DNA from: Bryobacteraceae bacterium | Lineage (GTDB): Bacteria; Acidobacteriota; Terriglobia; Bryobacterales; Bryobacteraceae | Direction of reading: 5' to 3' | NCBI GenBank assembly: GCA_041394945.1 | Contig: JAWKHH010000005.1 | Span: 744,001-808,000, forward strand | DNA length: 64,000 bases | In this document: positions 1-6,363 of the stretch, one piece after another | Layout of the letters: every line of letters starts with the position of its first letter | Position numbering within the stretch: position 1 is the stretch's first letter | Notes under the pieces: generated by a model | Told to the model about the DNA's origin: nothing | Seen by the model: only the letters and a program-made list of their open reading frames with translations | Database searches by the model: none | Made by a program: the position numbers and the translations under genes

Positions 1-173
1 TGCTCGAAGTTCACTTCCATCCCCAGCACCCGCCGGCTCGCCGGATCGAACTGTAACTTGTCGTAGTAACCGAACCAGTGGAACTTAGGCCCTTGGGTAA
101 TCTTCCGGATCGGCGCCCCGGCCGCGAAAGCCGCGCCCGCCAGCCCGCCGAGAAACGTTCGCCGGTTGATCAT
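1..173 (-). CDS. Tat-exported protein, N-terminal fragment
   Basis: Partial gene running off the left edge; only the first 57 residues are visible. They begin MINRRTFLGGLAGAAFAAG, a twin-arginine signal (RRTFLGG followed by a hydrophobic stretch), then a segment containing KFHWFGYYDKLQFDP. That segment resembles the start of secreted beta-propeller proteins of the oligogalacturonate-lyase kind, but too little is present to name it. Its ATG overlaps the TGA of the dehydrogenase gene upstream (ATGA at 170-173), so the two are probably translationally coupled. Function is not assigned; the Tat export call is firm. Confidence 0.6.
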   Translation of the reverse strand, partial: MINRRTFLGGLAGAAFAAGAPIRKITQGPKFHWFGYYDKLQFDPASRRVLGMEVNFE

Positions 174-1279
174 TGTGCTCCTTCCACCCACGCCCGGCCC
201 GCCGAATCTGCCGCCAGGATCGCGTCCGCCACAATCGCCGGCGTCACCTCGAACGGTTCGTTGTGGATCGTCTCGCCCGGCGCCGTCGCGCGCGCCGCCA
301 CCTGATCCAGCAACTCGCGCGCCATCCCTGCGCACCCCACTCCTTCAAGCGTCACCGGCAGGCCCACCTCGCGGGAGAACCGGAACACTTCGGCGAACTG
401 GGCCCGCGATGCGCCCTCCAGCACCAACTGCACGATCGTGCCGAACGCCACCTTTTCGCCATGGAAATAGGAATGCGTGCCCGGAGCGGTGGTGAGTCCG
501 TTGTGCACCGCGTGCGCCGCCGCCAGCCCCGAGGATTCGAATCCCAGCCCCGAAAGCAGCGTGTTCGCCTCCACAATCCGTTCGAGCGCCGGCGTCACCA
601 CCTTCGCCGTCACCGCCCGCATGGCTTCCGCGCCGTCCTCGATCAGCGTCCTGTAGCAAAGCTCCGCCAGCGCCAGCGCACTCCGTGTAGAGGCGCCGCC
701 ACGCATATTCTTTACGTGACCCGCCGCGCATGTCCGCGCCTCGAACCACGTAGCCAGTGCGTCGCCCATCCCCGCCGCCAGCAGACGCGCCGGGCCCTGC
801 GCCACCACCGCCGTGTCCACCAGCACCAGATCCGGGTTGCGCCCGTAGAACCGATACTCCTGGAACACGCCCGCCTCCGTATAGATCACCGAGAGCGCGC
901 TGCACGGCGCGTCGCTTGAAGCCACGGTCGGGCAGTTGATCACCGGCAGCCGGAGATCGGCGGCCGCCGCCCGCGCTGCGTCGAGAACCTTGCCACCGCC
1001 CGCCCCTACGATGCACCCGGCTGTGTAGCCGCGGCCCGCTTCTACGATCCGCGCGATCTCGGCATGGGAGCACTCGCCGCCGAAATCGTGAATCCGATGC
1101 GAGTAACCGGCATCGCCGAGCGACTCGCGCCACGTGGCTTCGAGCAACCCGCGGGCCGTGCGCCCGGCCACGATCAGCACCGGTCCGGGAATCCCCAAGC
1201 CGTTGATCTCCGCGCCGAGCCGCGCCGTGGCGCCGCAACCCTGCGTGTAGCGCGTTGGCGAGCAGAAAACGGTGAGCAC
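170..1279 (-). CDS. glycerol dehydrogenase-like iron-containing alcohol dehydrogenase
   Basis: 369 residues, the usual length for the GldA branch of the iron/zinc-dependent alcohol dehydrogenase superfamily, which oxidises glycerol or related polyols with NAD in the cytoplasm. The N-terminal half is a Rossmann-like domain with the NAD-binding GAGGGKVLD motif near residue 92. The C-terminal half shows the metal ligands: Asp in GMGDALATW, His in AAAHAVHNGL and His in SYFHGEKVAFG. The start is GTG at 1277-1279. A TACGAT hexamer lies exactly 6 bases upstream with no ribosome site, so the transcript may be leaderless. It is coupled by ATGA to a Tat-exported protein, so the substrate could be a product of that protein. 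True substrate unknown. Confidence 0.88.
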   Translation of the reverse strand: MLTVFCSPTRYTQGCGATARLGAEINGLGIPGPVLIVAGRTARGLLEATWRESLGDAGYSHRIHDFGGECSHAEIARIVEAGRGYTAGCIVGAGGGKVLDAARAAAADLRLPVINCPTVASSDAPCSALSVIYTEAGVFQEYRFYGRNPDLVLVDTAVVAQGPARLLAAGMGDALATWFEARTCAAGHVKNMRGGASTRSALALAELCYRTLIEDGAEAMRAVTAKVVTPALERIVEANTLLSGLGFESSGLAAAHAVHNGLTTAPGTHSYFHGEKVAFGTIVQLVLEGASRAQFAEVFRFSREVGLPVTLEGVGCAGMARELLDQVAARATAPGETIHNEPFEVTPAIVADAILAADSAGRAWVEGAQ

Positions 1280-1291
1280 CCGGCTATCGTA
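1280..1291 (-). promoter_or_regulatory. -10-like TACGAT, 6 bases before a GTG start
   Basis: On the minus strand TACGAT (1291-1286) is followed by a 6-base spacer and then the GTG at 1279. This is the spacing expected if transcription starts at the first base of the codon. No Shine-Dalgarno sequence is present. No convincing -35 box. Confidence 0.5.
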
Positions 1292-1300
1292 TCAAGGCCG

Positions 1301-2260
1301 CTATGGGATGGAGATGGTGGCCATCGGCTGCCAACCGGTGTTGTTTCCCGACTGGTCGCGCGCCGCCGCCCAGACGATCTTGTCTCCGTTGAAGGGGAAA
1401 TGAAAGTGCATGTTCACCACCGCCGTGACCGCGTTCCCGGAGCCGGTAACCGACGAGCCCACCGTGGCGATGGAGCACTGGCTGTTCACCGCCAGTCCCC
1501 AGGGTCCGCTCACCAGGTTGATCACTCCGGCGTACGGCCCCGCCGCGTCACCGGCGTTGTTCACAAGGTAAAGTTGGCCGGTGGCCGGGACCAGGGCGAA
1601 GTAGCACGCGTGGAGACCGTCCACGAAATCGTTGATCAGGATGTTGATCACGCCCAGGTCCGCAAAGCCCGCCGTGTCGGAGAACACCCCCGTGAACACC
1701 ACCGTCTGCGTATCGGCGCGAGCCGGGCTGAGGCTCACCACGGCCGTGCCGTTCCCCGCCGGTGTGCCTCCGGGGACCTCCCAAACGCCCTTGGCGTGCC
1801 AGCCGGAATTGCTAGCCGCCTGATCGCGCGCGCCCAGGTACACCAGCCGGCGCCCGGCGAATCCCGGCGCGAACGAGATGTTCAGGACGAGAGTGAGCGT
1901 CGTGCCGGAAGCTGTCACGCTCGATCCGGCGCCGTTCACCGTGCACTGGCCGTTCGACACCGATCCGGCGCCCGTGAACAGCAGCGAGCCGGCGAACGGT
2001 CCGCCTGCCTCGCCGGCATTGTTGACGAGAAACAGCGTGTTGCTCGCGGCCACGTAGGCGACGTAGCAGGCGATACGCCCGTCGAGCGCGTTGTTGATCA
2101 GCACGTTCGCGATCGCGATATCGGCCGCGCCTTGTGTGTCTTCGAAGGCGAACGTGAAAACCCCAGCAGCGCCGGACCCGGAACCCGGGACTGGCACAGC
2201 CGGAACGGGAACCGCCGCGGGAAGAGCCGCCGCGCACGCCAGAGCCACAATCCACCGCAT
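1301..2260 (-). CDS. secreted protein of two copies of an unrecognised ~120-residue domain
   Basis: About 319 residues: a signal peptide starting MRWIVALACAAALPA, a short Val/Pro-rich linker, then two tandem copies of one domain (roughly residues 35-165 and 185-319). Shared features, in order: an Asp-rich DxxGxxD stretch, an N-x-LI motif, LDGR/VDG followed by ACY, L-x-LVNNAG, NGQC/NSQC, a GSSVT turn, a hydrophobic strand, F-x-G, an ARDQ motif and a closing SGW or TGW. Two cysteines per copy (ACY and QC) could form a disulfide. The same domain ends the two giant SBBP proteins at 36095 and 40232. I do not recognise it as a named family. The ATG at 2260 is preferred over 2266 because TATGAT lies exactly 6 bases upstream. 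Confidence 0.7.
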   Translation of the reverse strand: MRWIVALACAAALPAAVPVPAVPVPGSGSGAAGVFTFAFEDTQGAADIAIANVLINNALDGRIACYVAYVAASNTLFLVNNAGEAGGPFAGSLLFTGAGSVSNGQCTVNGAGSSVTASGTTLTLVLNISFAPGFAGRRLVYLGARDQAASNSGWHAKGVWEVPGGTPAGNGTAVVSLSPARADTQTVVFTGVFSDTAGFADLGVINILINDFVDGLHACYFALVPATGQLYLVNNAGDAAGPYAGVINLVSGPWGLAVNSQCSIATVGSSVTGSGNAVTAVVNMHFHFPFNGDKIVWAAARDQSGNNTGWQPMATISIP

Positions 2261-2272
2261 GGCCATATCATA
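2261..2272 (-). promoter_or_regulatory. -10-like TATGAT, 6 bases before an ATG start
   Basis: TATGAT occupies 2272-2267 on the minus strand. The next six bases (which contain an in-frame alternative ATG) lead to the ATG at 2260. The spacing fits a leaderless start and decides between the two possible start codons. Confidence 0.5.
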
Positions 2273-2297
2273 CGCGCGGAACTGAGCCGCGCGAAAC

Positions 2298-2981
2298 TCA
2301 GCCCGCGAAACGATACCCCAGCCCGCGCACCGTCAGCAGATATCGCGGATAGCGCGGATTCTCCTCGAGCTTCTGCCGCAGCCACGTCATGTGGACGTCC
2401 ACCGTCCGCGTCAGCGTCGATTCGCGATAACCCCAGACGTCGGTGAGCAGCCGCTCCCGCGCTACCGTCTCCCCGCGATGTTCGATCAAATAACGCAGCA
2501 ACTGGAACTCGCGCGCGGAAAGCGCTACCGGCTGCCCGCCGCGCGTCACCTCCGCCGATCGCAGGTCCACGCGCACGTCGCCGAACGTCACCGCCGCCGT
2601 CGTGGTCTCGCGCGGAGCCGCCCGCCGCAGCAGAGCGCCCACGCGCGCCACCAGTTCCGCCATTTCGAACGGCTTGGTCAGGTAGTCGTCGGCGCCCAAC
2701 TGCAGCCCCACCACTTTGTCGATCGTCTGGCTGCGCGCGGTGAGCATGAGAATCGGCGTCTGCCGGTCTTCCGCCCGAATCTCACGGCACACCTCGATCC
2801 CCGCTTTCCCCGGCAGCATCCAGTCAAGCAGGATCAGGTCGTAGCCCCCGCTGAGCGCCATGCGCATCCCCGTCAGTCCATCGGCCGCGGAAGCGCACTC
2901 GTAACCCTCCGCCTCCAGGCGGTCCGTCAACGTGAGCACCAGGCCCGGCTCGTCCTCCACCAGCAGGATGCGCGGCCTCAC
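2298..2981 (-). CDS. OmpR/PhoB-family response regulator
   Basis: 227 residues. The receiver domain starts RPRILLVEDEPG with the acidic pair; the phospho-acceptor Asp is in LILLDWMLPGKAG; the conserved Thr and Lys are in LMLTARS and YLTKPFEMAELVARV. The C-terminal winged helix (about residues 130-227) contains LSAREFQLLRYLIEHRGETVARERLLTDVW and ends in TVRGLGYRF, the PhoB/OmpR DNA-binding hallmark. The start is a GTG at 2981 that overlaps the TGA of the upstream histidine kinase (GTGA, 2978-2981), so the pair is co-translated. An upstream in-frame extension to 3296 lies wholly inside the kinase gene and is rejected. Likely regulates the divergent Spy/CpxP-like gene. Confidence 0.93.
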   Translation of the reverse strand: MRPRILLVEDEPGLVLTLTDRLEAEGYECASAADGLTGMRMALSGGYDLILLDWMLPGKAGIEVCREIRAEDRQTPILMLTARSQTIDKVVGLQLGADDYLTKPFEMAELVARVGALLRRAAPRETTTAAVTFGDVRVDLRSAEVTRGGQPVALSAREFQLLRYLIEHRGETVARERLLTDVWGYRESTLTRTVDVHMTWLRQKLEENPRYPRYLLTVRGLGYRFAG

Positions 2982-4615
2982 GATTCGCTCTCCGCCGGCA
3001 GCCGCAGCGTGAACGTCGCCCCGCCCCCGGGAGTCGTGCTCAGCGCCACCGTTCCGCCTAGCGCTTCGGCAACCCGGCGAACCAGGCTCAGGCCCACGCC
3101 GGCGCCCGCTACCTGCTGCTCTCGTGCCTGCCGTCCGCGCTCGAACGGCTGAAAGATCTGCTCCTCTTCGCCTGGCGCCACTCCCGGTCCGTGGTCCACC
3201 ACCGACACCTCCACCACCCCGCCGCGGCCCGCCGCCGCTACCTGCACCGTGCCGCCTCCGTGCTTGGCCGCGTTGCTCACCAGGTTCCGGATGCATAGTG
3301 CCACCAGCGCCGCATCGCCGCGGACCGGCGGCACATCCTCGCCAATCGCCGATTCCACGCGGACTCCGTTCCGATCGATGTCCGGCTTCGCCGCCGCGAT
3401 GGCGTCGGCAACGGCTCCGGCCACGTCCACCGGCCCCGGCTCGAACTTCAGCCGCCCCGTCTGCGCCCCCGCGAACGACAGCAACTGCTCCACCATCGTG
3501 CTGAGGCGGCGGCCTTCGTCGCGGATCACCGTGCCGTACAGTCGCACCCGGGACGGGTCGCCCACGACGCCATCCGCGATGTTCTCCGCCGCGGACCCGA
3601 TCACCGACAGCGGAGTTCGCAGTTCGTGCGAAACGCCAGCCACGAAATCCATCTGCATCTCAGCCAGTGACCGTGCTCGCCGCGCCGCCAGCATCAACGC
3701 CGCGATCCCCACCGCGATCAACCCCAGCACGCCCACGCCCGCCGCCAGATTGCGCCTCCGCGCCGCGGCTACGATCTCCGCGAGGCTCCCTTCCCGCGGC
3801 CAAGCCTCCAGTTTCCAAAGACCCGGCGGCGGCCCCGGCGGCATCGGGCCAGGCGCGCCCGCGCCCGGACGGAACATCATGGCGAACAAACCCGCGCCGG
3901 CGTCCGGAGGCCGTCCGGCGTGTTCGGCGCCGAGCCCCGCCGAGGCCACTTCACGGCCCGCGTCCGTGATCCGAAACGCGTACCGGTCTCCAAAATGCCG
4001 TCGCGCCAATTGCGGGATGTACTCGTTCTTCACGAACGCGAGATCGAACTCCACCAGAAACCCCGAACCGGGTTCGCGCGGCGGCGGACCCGGACGGCCC
4101 CGGAACGGAAAGCGGAACAACAGCGCCGGGTTGCCCGTGCCGGTGGCGACAAACACGGGCGGACGCGCCCCGCGCGCCGCCACACGAAGCGGCTCGAGTT
4201 CGGTGGGCCAATCCACCGCCTGAAAAGCGCCCGTTTCCGGATTGAGCTGCTGCAGTTTGCCGTCGGCCCCGAGCAGGTAGACGTTTCGAGTCAACCCGGG
4301 ATGAACCGCCGTCTCTTGCCACGCCCAGAATCGATCCGCGTAGTCCGGGTCGCGCCCGAAGCGCGCCGCCGGACCGCCCGCCATCAGCGTTTGGAACAAG
4401 CGCGCCGGCTCGCCGTTGAAGTCCCGCGCGAAACGGTCCACGGCCTGATTCAGGTCTTCCTGAATCCGCTCCTGCTCAGCATCGCTGATCTGGCCGATCC
4501 ACCGGTATTGAAGGAAGCCGAAGCAAACGAGCGCCAGTGGCAAAAGGATCGAAAACGCCACCGCTACCGGGCGCCGGTCCGCCAGCCGTTCGATCTTCGC
4601 AAGCGTTCCCTTCAC
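2978..4615 (-). CDS. membrane sensor histidine kinase
   Basis: About 545 residues. The first transmembrane helix is near residues 16-36 (VAFSILLPLALVCFGFLQY). A ~240-residue periplasmic sensor region follows, then a second helix near 290-312. No obvious HAMP. The H box is GVSHELRTPLSVIG, the N box NLVSNAAKHGGG, the G1 box DHGPGV and the G2 box GAGVGLSLVRRV, so the kinase should be active. Two GTG codons (4618, 4615) can start it. TATACT ends 7 bases before the second, which I chose. Paired with the downstream response regulator by GTGA overlap. The adjacent divergent periplasmic gene suggests an envelope-stress role, but the sensed signal is unknown. Confidence 0.92.
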   Translation of the reverse strand: MKGTLAKIERLADRRPVAVAFSILLPLALVCFGFLQYRWIGQISDAEQERIQEDLNQAVDRFARDFNGEPARLFQTLMAGGPAARFGRDPDYADRFWAWQETAVHPGLTRNVYLLGADGKLQQLNPETGAFQAVDWPTELEPLRVAARGARPPVFVATGTGNPALLFRFPFRGRPGPPPREPGSGFLVEFDLAFVKNEYIPQLARRHFGDRYAFRITDAGREVASAGLGAEHAGRPPDAGAGLFAMMFRPGAGAPGPMPPGPPPGLWKLEAWPREGSLAEIVAAARRRNLAAGVGVLGLIAVGIAALMLAARRARSLAEMQMDFVAGVSHELRTPLSVIGSAAENIADGVVGDPSRVRLYGTVIRDEGRRLSTMVEQLLSFAGAQTGRLKFEPGPVDVAGAVADAIAAAKPDIDRNGVRVESAIGEDVPPVRGDAALVALCIRNLVSNAAKHGGGTVQVAAAGRGGVVEVSVVDHGPGVAPGEEEQIFQPFERGRQAREQQVAGAGVGLSLVRRVAEALGGTVALSTTPGGGATFTLRLPAESES

Positions 4616-4657
4616 CACTTGCAGTATATCGCGCCAAACTTACCTTGAGCCCGCTCT

Positions 4658-4671
4658 GTTAAATCTGTAAA
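4658..4671. promoter_or_regulatory. tandem GTTAA/GTAAA repeat, CpxR-box-like
   Basis: GTTAA-N4-GTAAA sits in the 150-base region between the divergent kinase and Spy/CpxP-like genes. The enterobacterial CpxR box is a tandem GTAAA repeat with a short spacer. A further TTAACTAAC lies at 4690-4698. Inference from spacing and context only. Confidence 0.35.
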
Positions 4672-4767
4672 GGCCGATTTTGCAGTCACTTAACTAACTT
4701 TCAACCGCCTGCCGCGTTTACATTGGTAGAGGCGGTGCAACGCCTCGAAACTTGGAGGGAAGAACCA

Positions 4768-5337
4768 ATGAAACAAGCAATCCTGATTCTCGCCGCCGGC
4801 GCCGCGTCCATCGCGTTCGCCCAGCCCCCCGGCCCCCAGAACGGCCCGCGTCCAGTGCCCGTGCTCGATGAGGTGAAGGCCTACCTGCAACTCACCGACG
4901 CGCAGGTGCAATCGCTCCAGCAGATGCAGCAAACTGTGCGCGAGAGCAATCAATCGATCGCGCGGGAGATCGGCCAGAAGCGGCAGTCGCTCGCGCAGCA
5001 GCTTGACTCCGGCGCCGCCAGCGCGGCTACCGTCGGCCAACTGATGATCGATATCCGCGCCCTCGAGAACCGCATTCAGCAATCGATGGCCACCGCGCGG
5101 ACCCAGGCCGTGGCCAGCCTCGCCGACGCGCAGAAGACCAGGCTCGCCGCCCTTGATGCGGCTGCGAAGTTGAATCGCGAAATCGGCCAGGCTCGCGGGT
5201 TGAATCTGCTCGCGCCGCCGGAGAATCCCGGACCCGGCGTCGGCATCGGCCCCGCCTTCGGTCCTGGCCGCGGGCCTGGCGCACCGGCTGGCTTCGGTCC
5301 GCGGCCCAGCCGCCGCAGTCCGCCGCCCGTCGAGTAG
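4768..5337 (+). CDS. Spy/CpxP-like (LTxxQ) periplasmic protein
   Basis: 189 residues: a signal peptide (MKQAILILAAGAASIAFAQ), then a Gln-rich, strongly helical region (about residues 35-145). This has one LTDAQVQSLQQMQQ motif, as in the Spy/CpxP/LTxxQ family of envelope-stress chaperones and metal-response proteins. A flexible Gly/Pro-rich tail (PGPGVGIGPAFGPGRG) follows. The start at 4768 is preferred over an in-frame ATG at 4723 because GGAGGG is well spaced before it and the signal peptide begins there. Transcribed divergently from the histidine kinase/regulator pair, as cpxP is from cpxRA. It ends one base before the end of the convergent dehydrogenase gene. Confidence 0.75.
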   Translation: MKQAILILAAGAASIAFAQPPGPQNGPRPVPVLDEVKAYLQLTDAQVQSLQQMQQTVRESNQSIAREIGQKRQSLAQQLDSGAASAATVGQLMIDIRALENRIQQSMATARTQAVASLADAQKTRLAALDAAAKLNREIGQARGLNLLAPPENPGPGVGIGPAFGPGRGPGAPAGFGPRPSRRSPPPVE

Positions 5338-5338
5338 T

Positions 5339-6346
5339 TCAATACCCGCGCTGTTTGTCCACCACGTGGATCAACGGCCGCCCTGCCACGAACCGCTGCA
5401 GGTTCTCAACTAACACCGCGTCGCGGCGCGCAGGCGAAAGATCCGAGCGCGTCGCGATGTGCGGAGTGATAATCGCGTTCTGAAACTTCCACAGCGGATG
5501 ACCCTTCGGCAGCGGCTCCGGATCGGTGACGTCCACGCCCGCCCCGGCCAACTGCCGGCTGTCGAGCGCCTTCACCAGCGACGGCATGTCGTACAGCCCG
5601 CCCCGCGACACCGCGATGAAATACGCGCCCTTCTTCATCTTTGAGAACTGGTTCGGGCCCACCATCTTGTGGCTCTCCCGCGTGTGCGGAGCCGAAATGA
5701 AAACCACATCGGCCAGCGGAATCACCTCGTCCAACTGGTCCGGCCGCACCACGCGCTCGATGAACGGCAGAATCGGGATGTCCTTCGGATCCACCCCGAT
5801 CACCTTCATCCCGAACGCATGCGCCCGCACCGCGATCTGCGTCCCGATGCCGCCCACGCCGATCACCACCGCCGTCTTCTCATTCAACTCGATCGCGTCG
5901 TACTCGTCGCGGTCGCGCTCCCAATTCTCCTCGCCACGGCGCGGCACTGTCTTGTACAGCCCTCGCGTGAGGTTCAGCAGCATCGCGAGCGCATGGTCGG
6001 CGATCTCCGGCCCCTGCACGATCTTCGCGTTCGTCACCGTGATGTTCGAGTTCGCCAGCTCCGGGCTCGACAGGTACAAGAAGCGCTCCACACCCGCGCT
6101 GGTCACGTGAAACCATTTCAGCTTCGTTCCCTTCCGGACCATCTCCGGCGTGATGTTGCCGATCACCGCGTCGGCGTCCGCCACTTCGGCAAGCGCCGTC
6201 TGCGCCGTCACGCTCACCAGCCGCGCGCCCGGCGCCTTCGCTTGATACTTCGCCACCGCCGCCGGCGGCATGAACATCAGGATCTTCTTCGGTTGCGCCC
6301 ACAGCACGGCGGGCAACAGAGCCAGGAGCAACGTCGCGGTTCTCAT
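5339..6346 (-). CDS. exported D-2-hydroxyacid dehydrogenase (NAD-binding)
   Basis: 335 residues from the preferred start. The catalytic fold is complete for the D-isomer 2-hydroxyacid dehydrogenase family: nucleotide motif GVGGIGTQIAVRAHAFG near residue 160, catalytic Arg in SAPHTRES, Glu in DPEPLPKGHPLW and His in ITPHIA. Oddly, it begins MRTATLLLALLPAVLWAQ, a textbook Sec signal peptide, so an NAD-dependent enzyme appears to be exported. TACAAT lies exactly 7 bases before this ATG. A longer start at 6367 would overlap the TGA of the upstream BNR gene (ATGA) but gives a poorer signal peptide. Substrate unknown. Confidence 0.82.
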   Translation of the reverse strand: MRTATLLLALLPAVLWAQPKKILMFMPPAAVAKYQAKAPGARLVSVTAQTALAEVADADAVIGNITPEMVRKGTKLKWFHVTSAGVERFLYLSSPELANSNITVTNAKIVQGPEIADHALAMLLNLTRGLYKTVPRRGEENWERDRDEYDAIELNEKTAVVIGVGGIGTQIAVRAHAFGMKVIGVDPKDIPILPFIERVVRPDQLDEVIPLADVVFISAPHTRESHKMVGPNQFSKMKKGAYFIAVSRGGLYDMPSLVKALDSRQLAGAGVDVTDPEPLPKGHPLWKFQNAIITPHIATRSDLSPARRDAVLVENLQRFVAGRPLIHVVDKQRGY

Positions 6347-6359
6347 GCGAAGAATTGTA
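6347..6359 (-). promoter_or_regulatory. -10-like TACAAT, 7 bases before an ATG start
   Basis: TACAAT at 6359-6354 on the minus strand, a 7-base spacer, then the ATG at 6346. It lies at the very end of the upstream gene and would allow independent, leaderless expression of the dehydrogenase. Confidence 0.45.
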
Positions 6360-6363
6360 TCGT

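Noticed and set aside
1277..2266. Possible CRISPR-like repetition in the two-domain protein
   Set aside because: The repetition is at protein level, diverged in DNA, with no short regular repeats and spacers. No CRISPR array anywhere in the window.
1064..2446. Long plus-strand open frame (460 residues)
   Set aside because: Arg/His-rich antisense frame across the dehydrogenase and the two-domain protein; no family resemblance. Typical of GC-rich antisense DNA.
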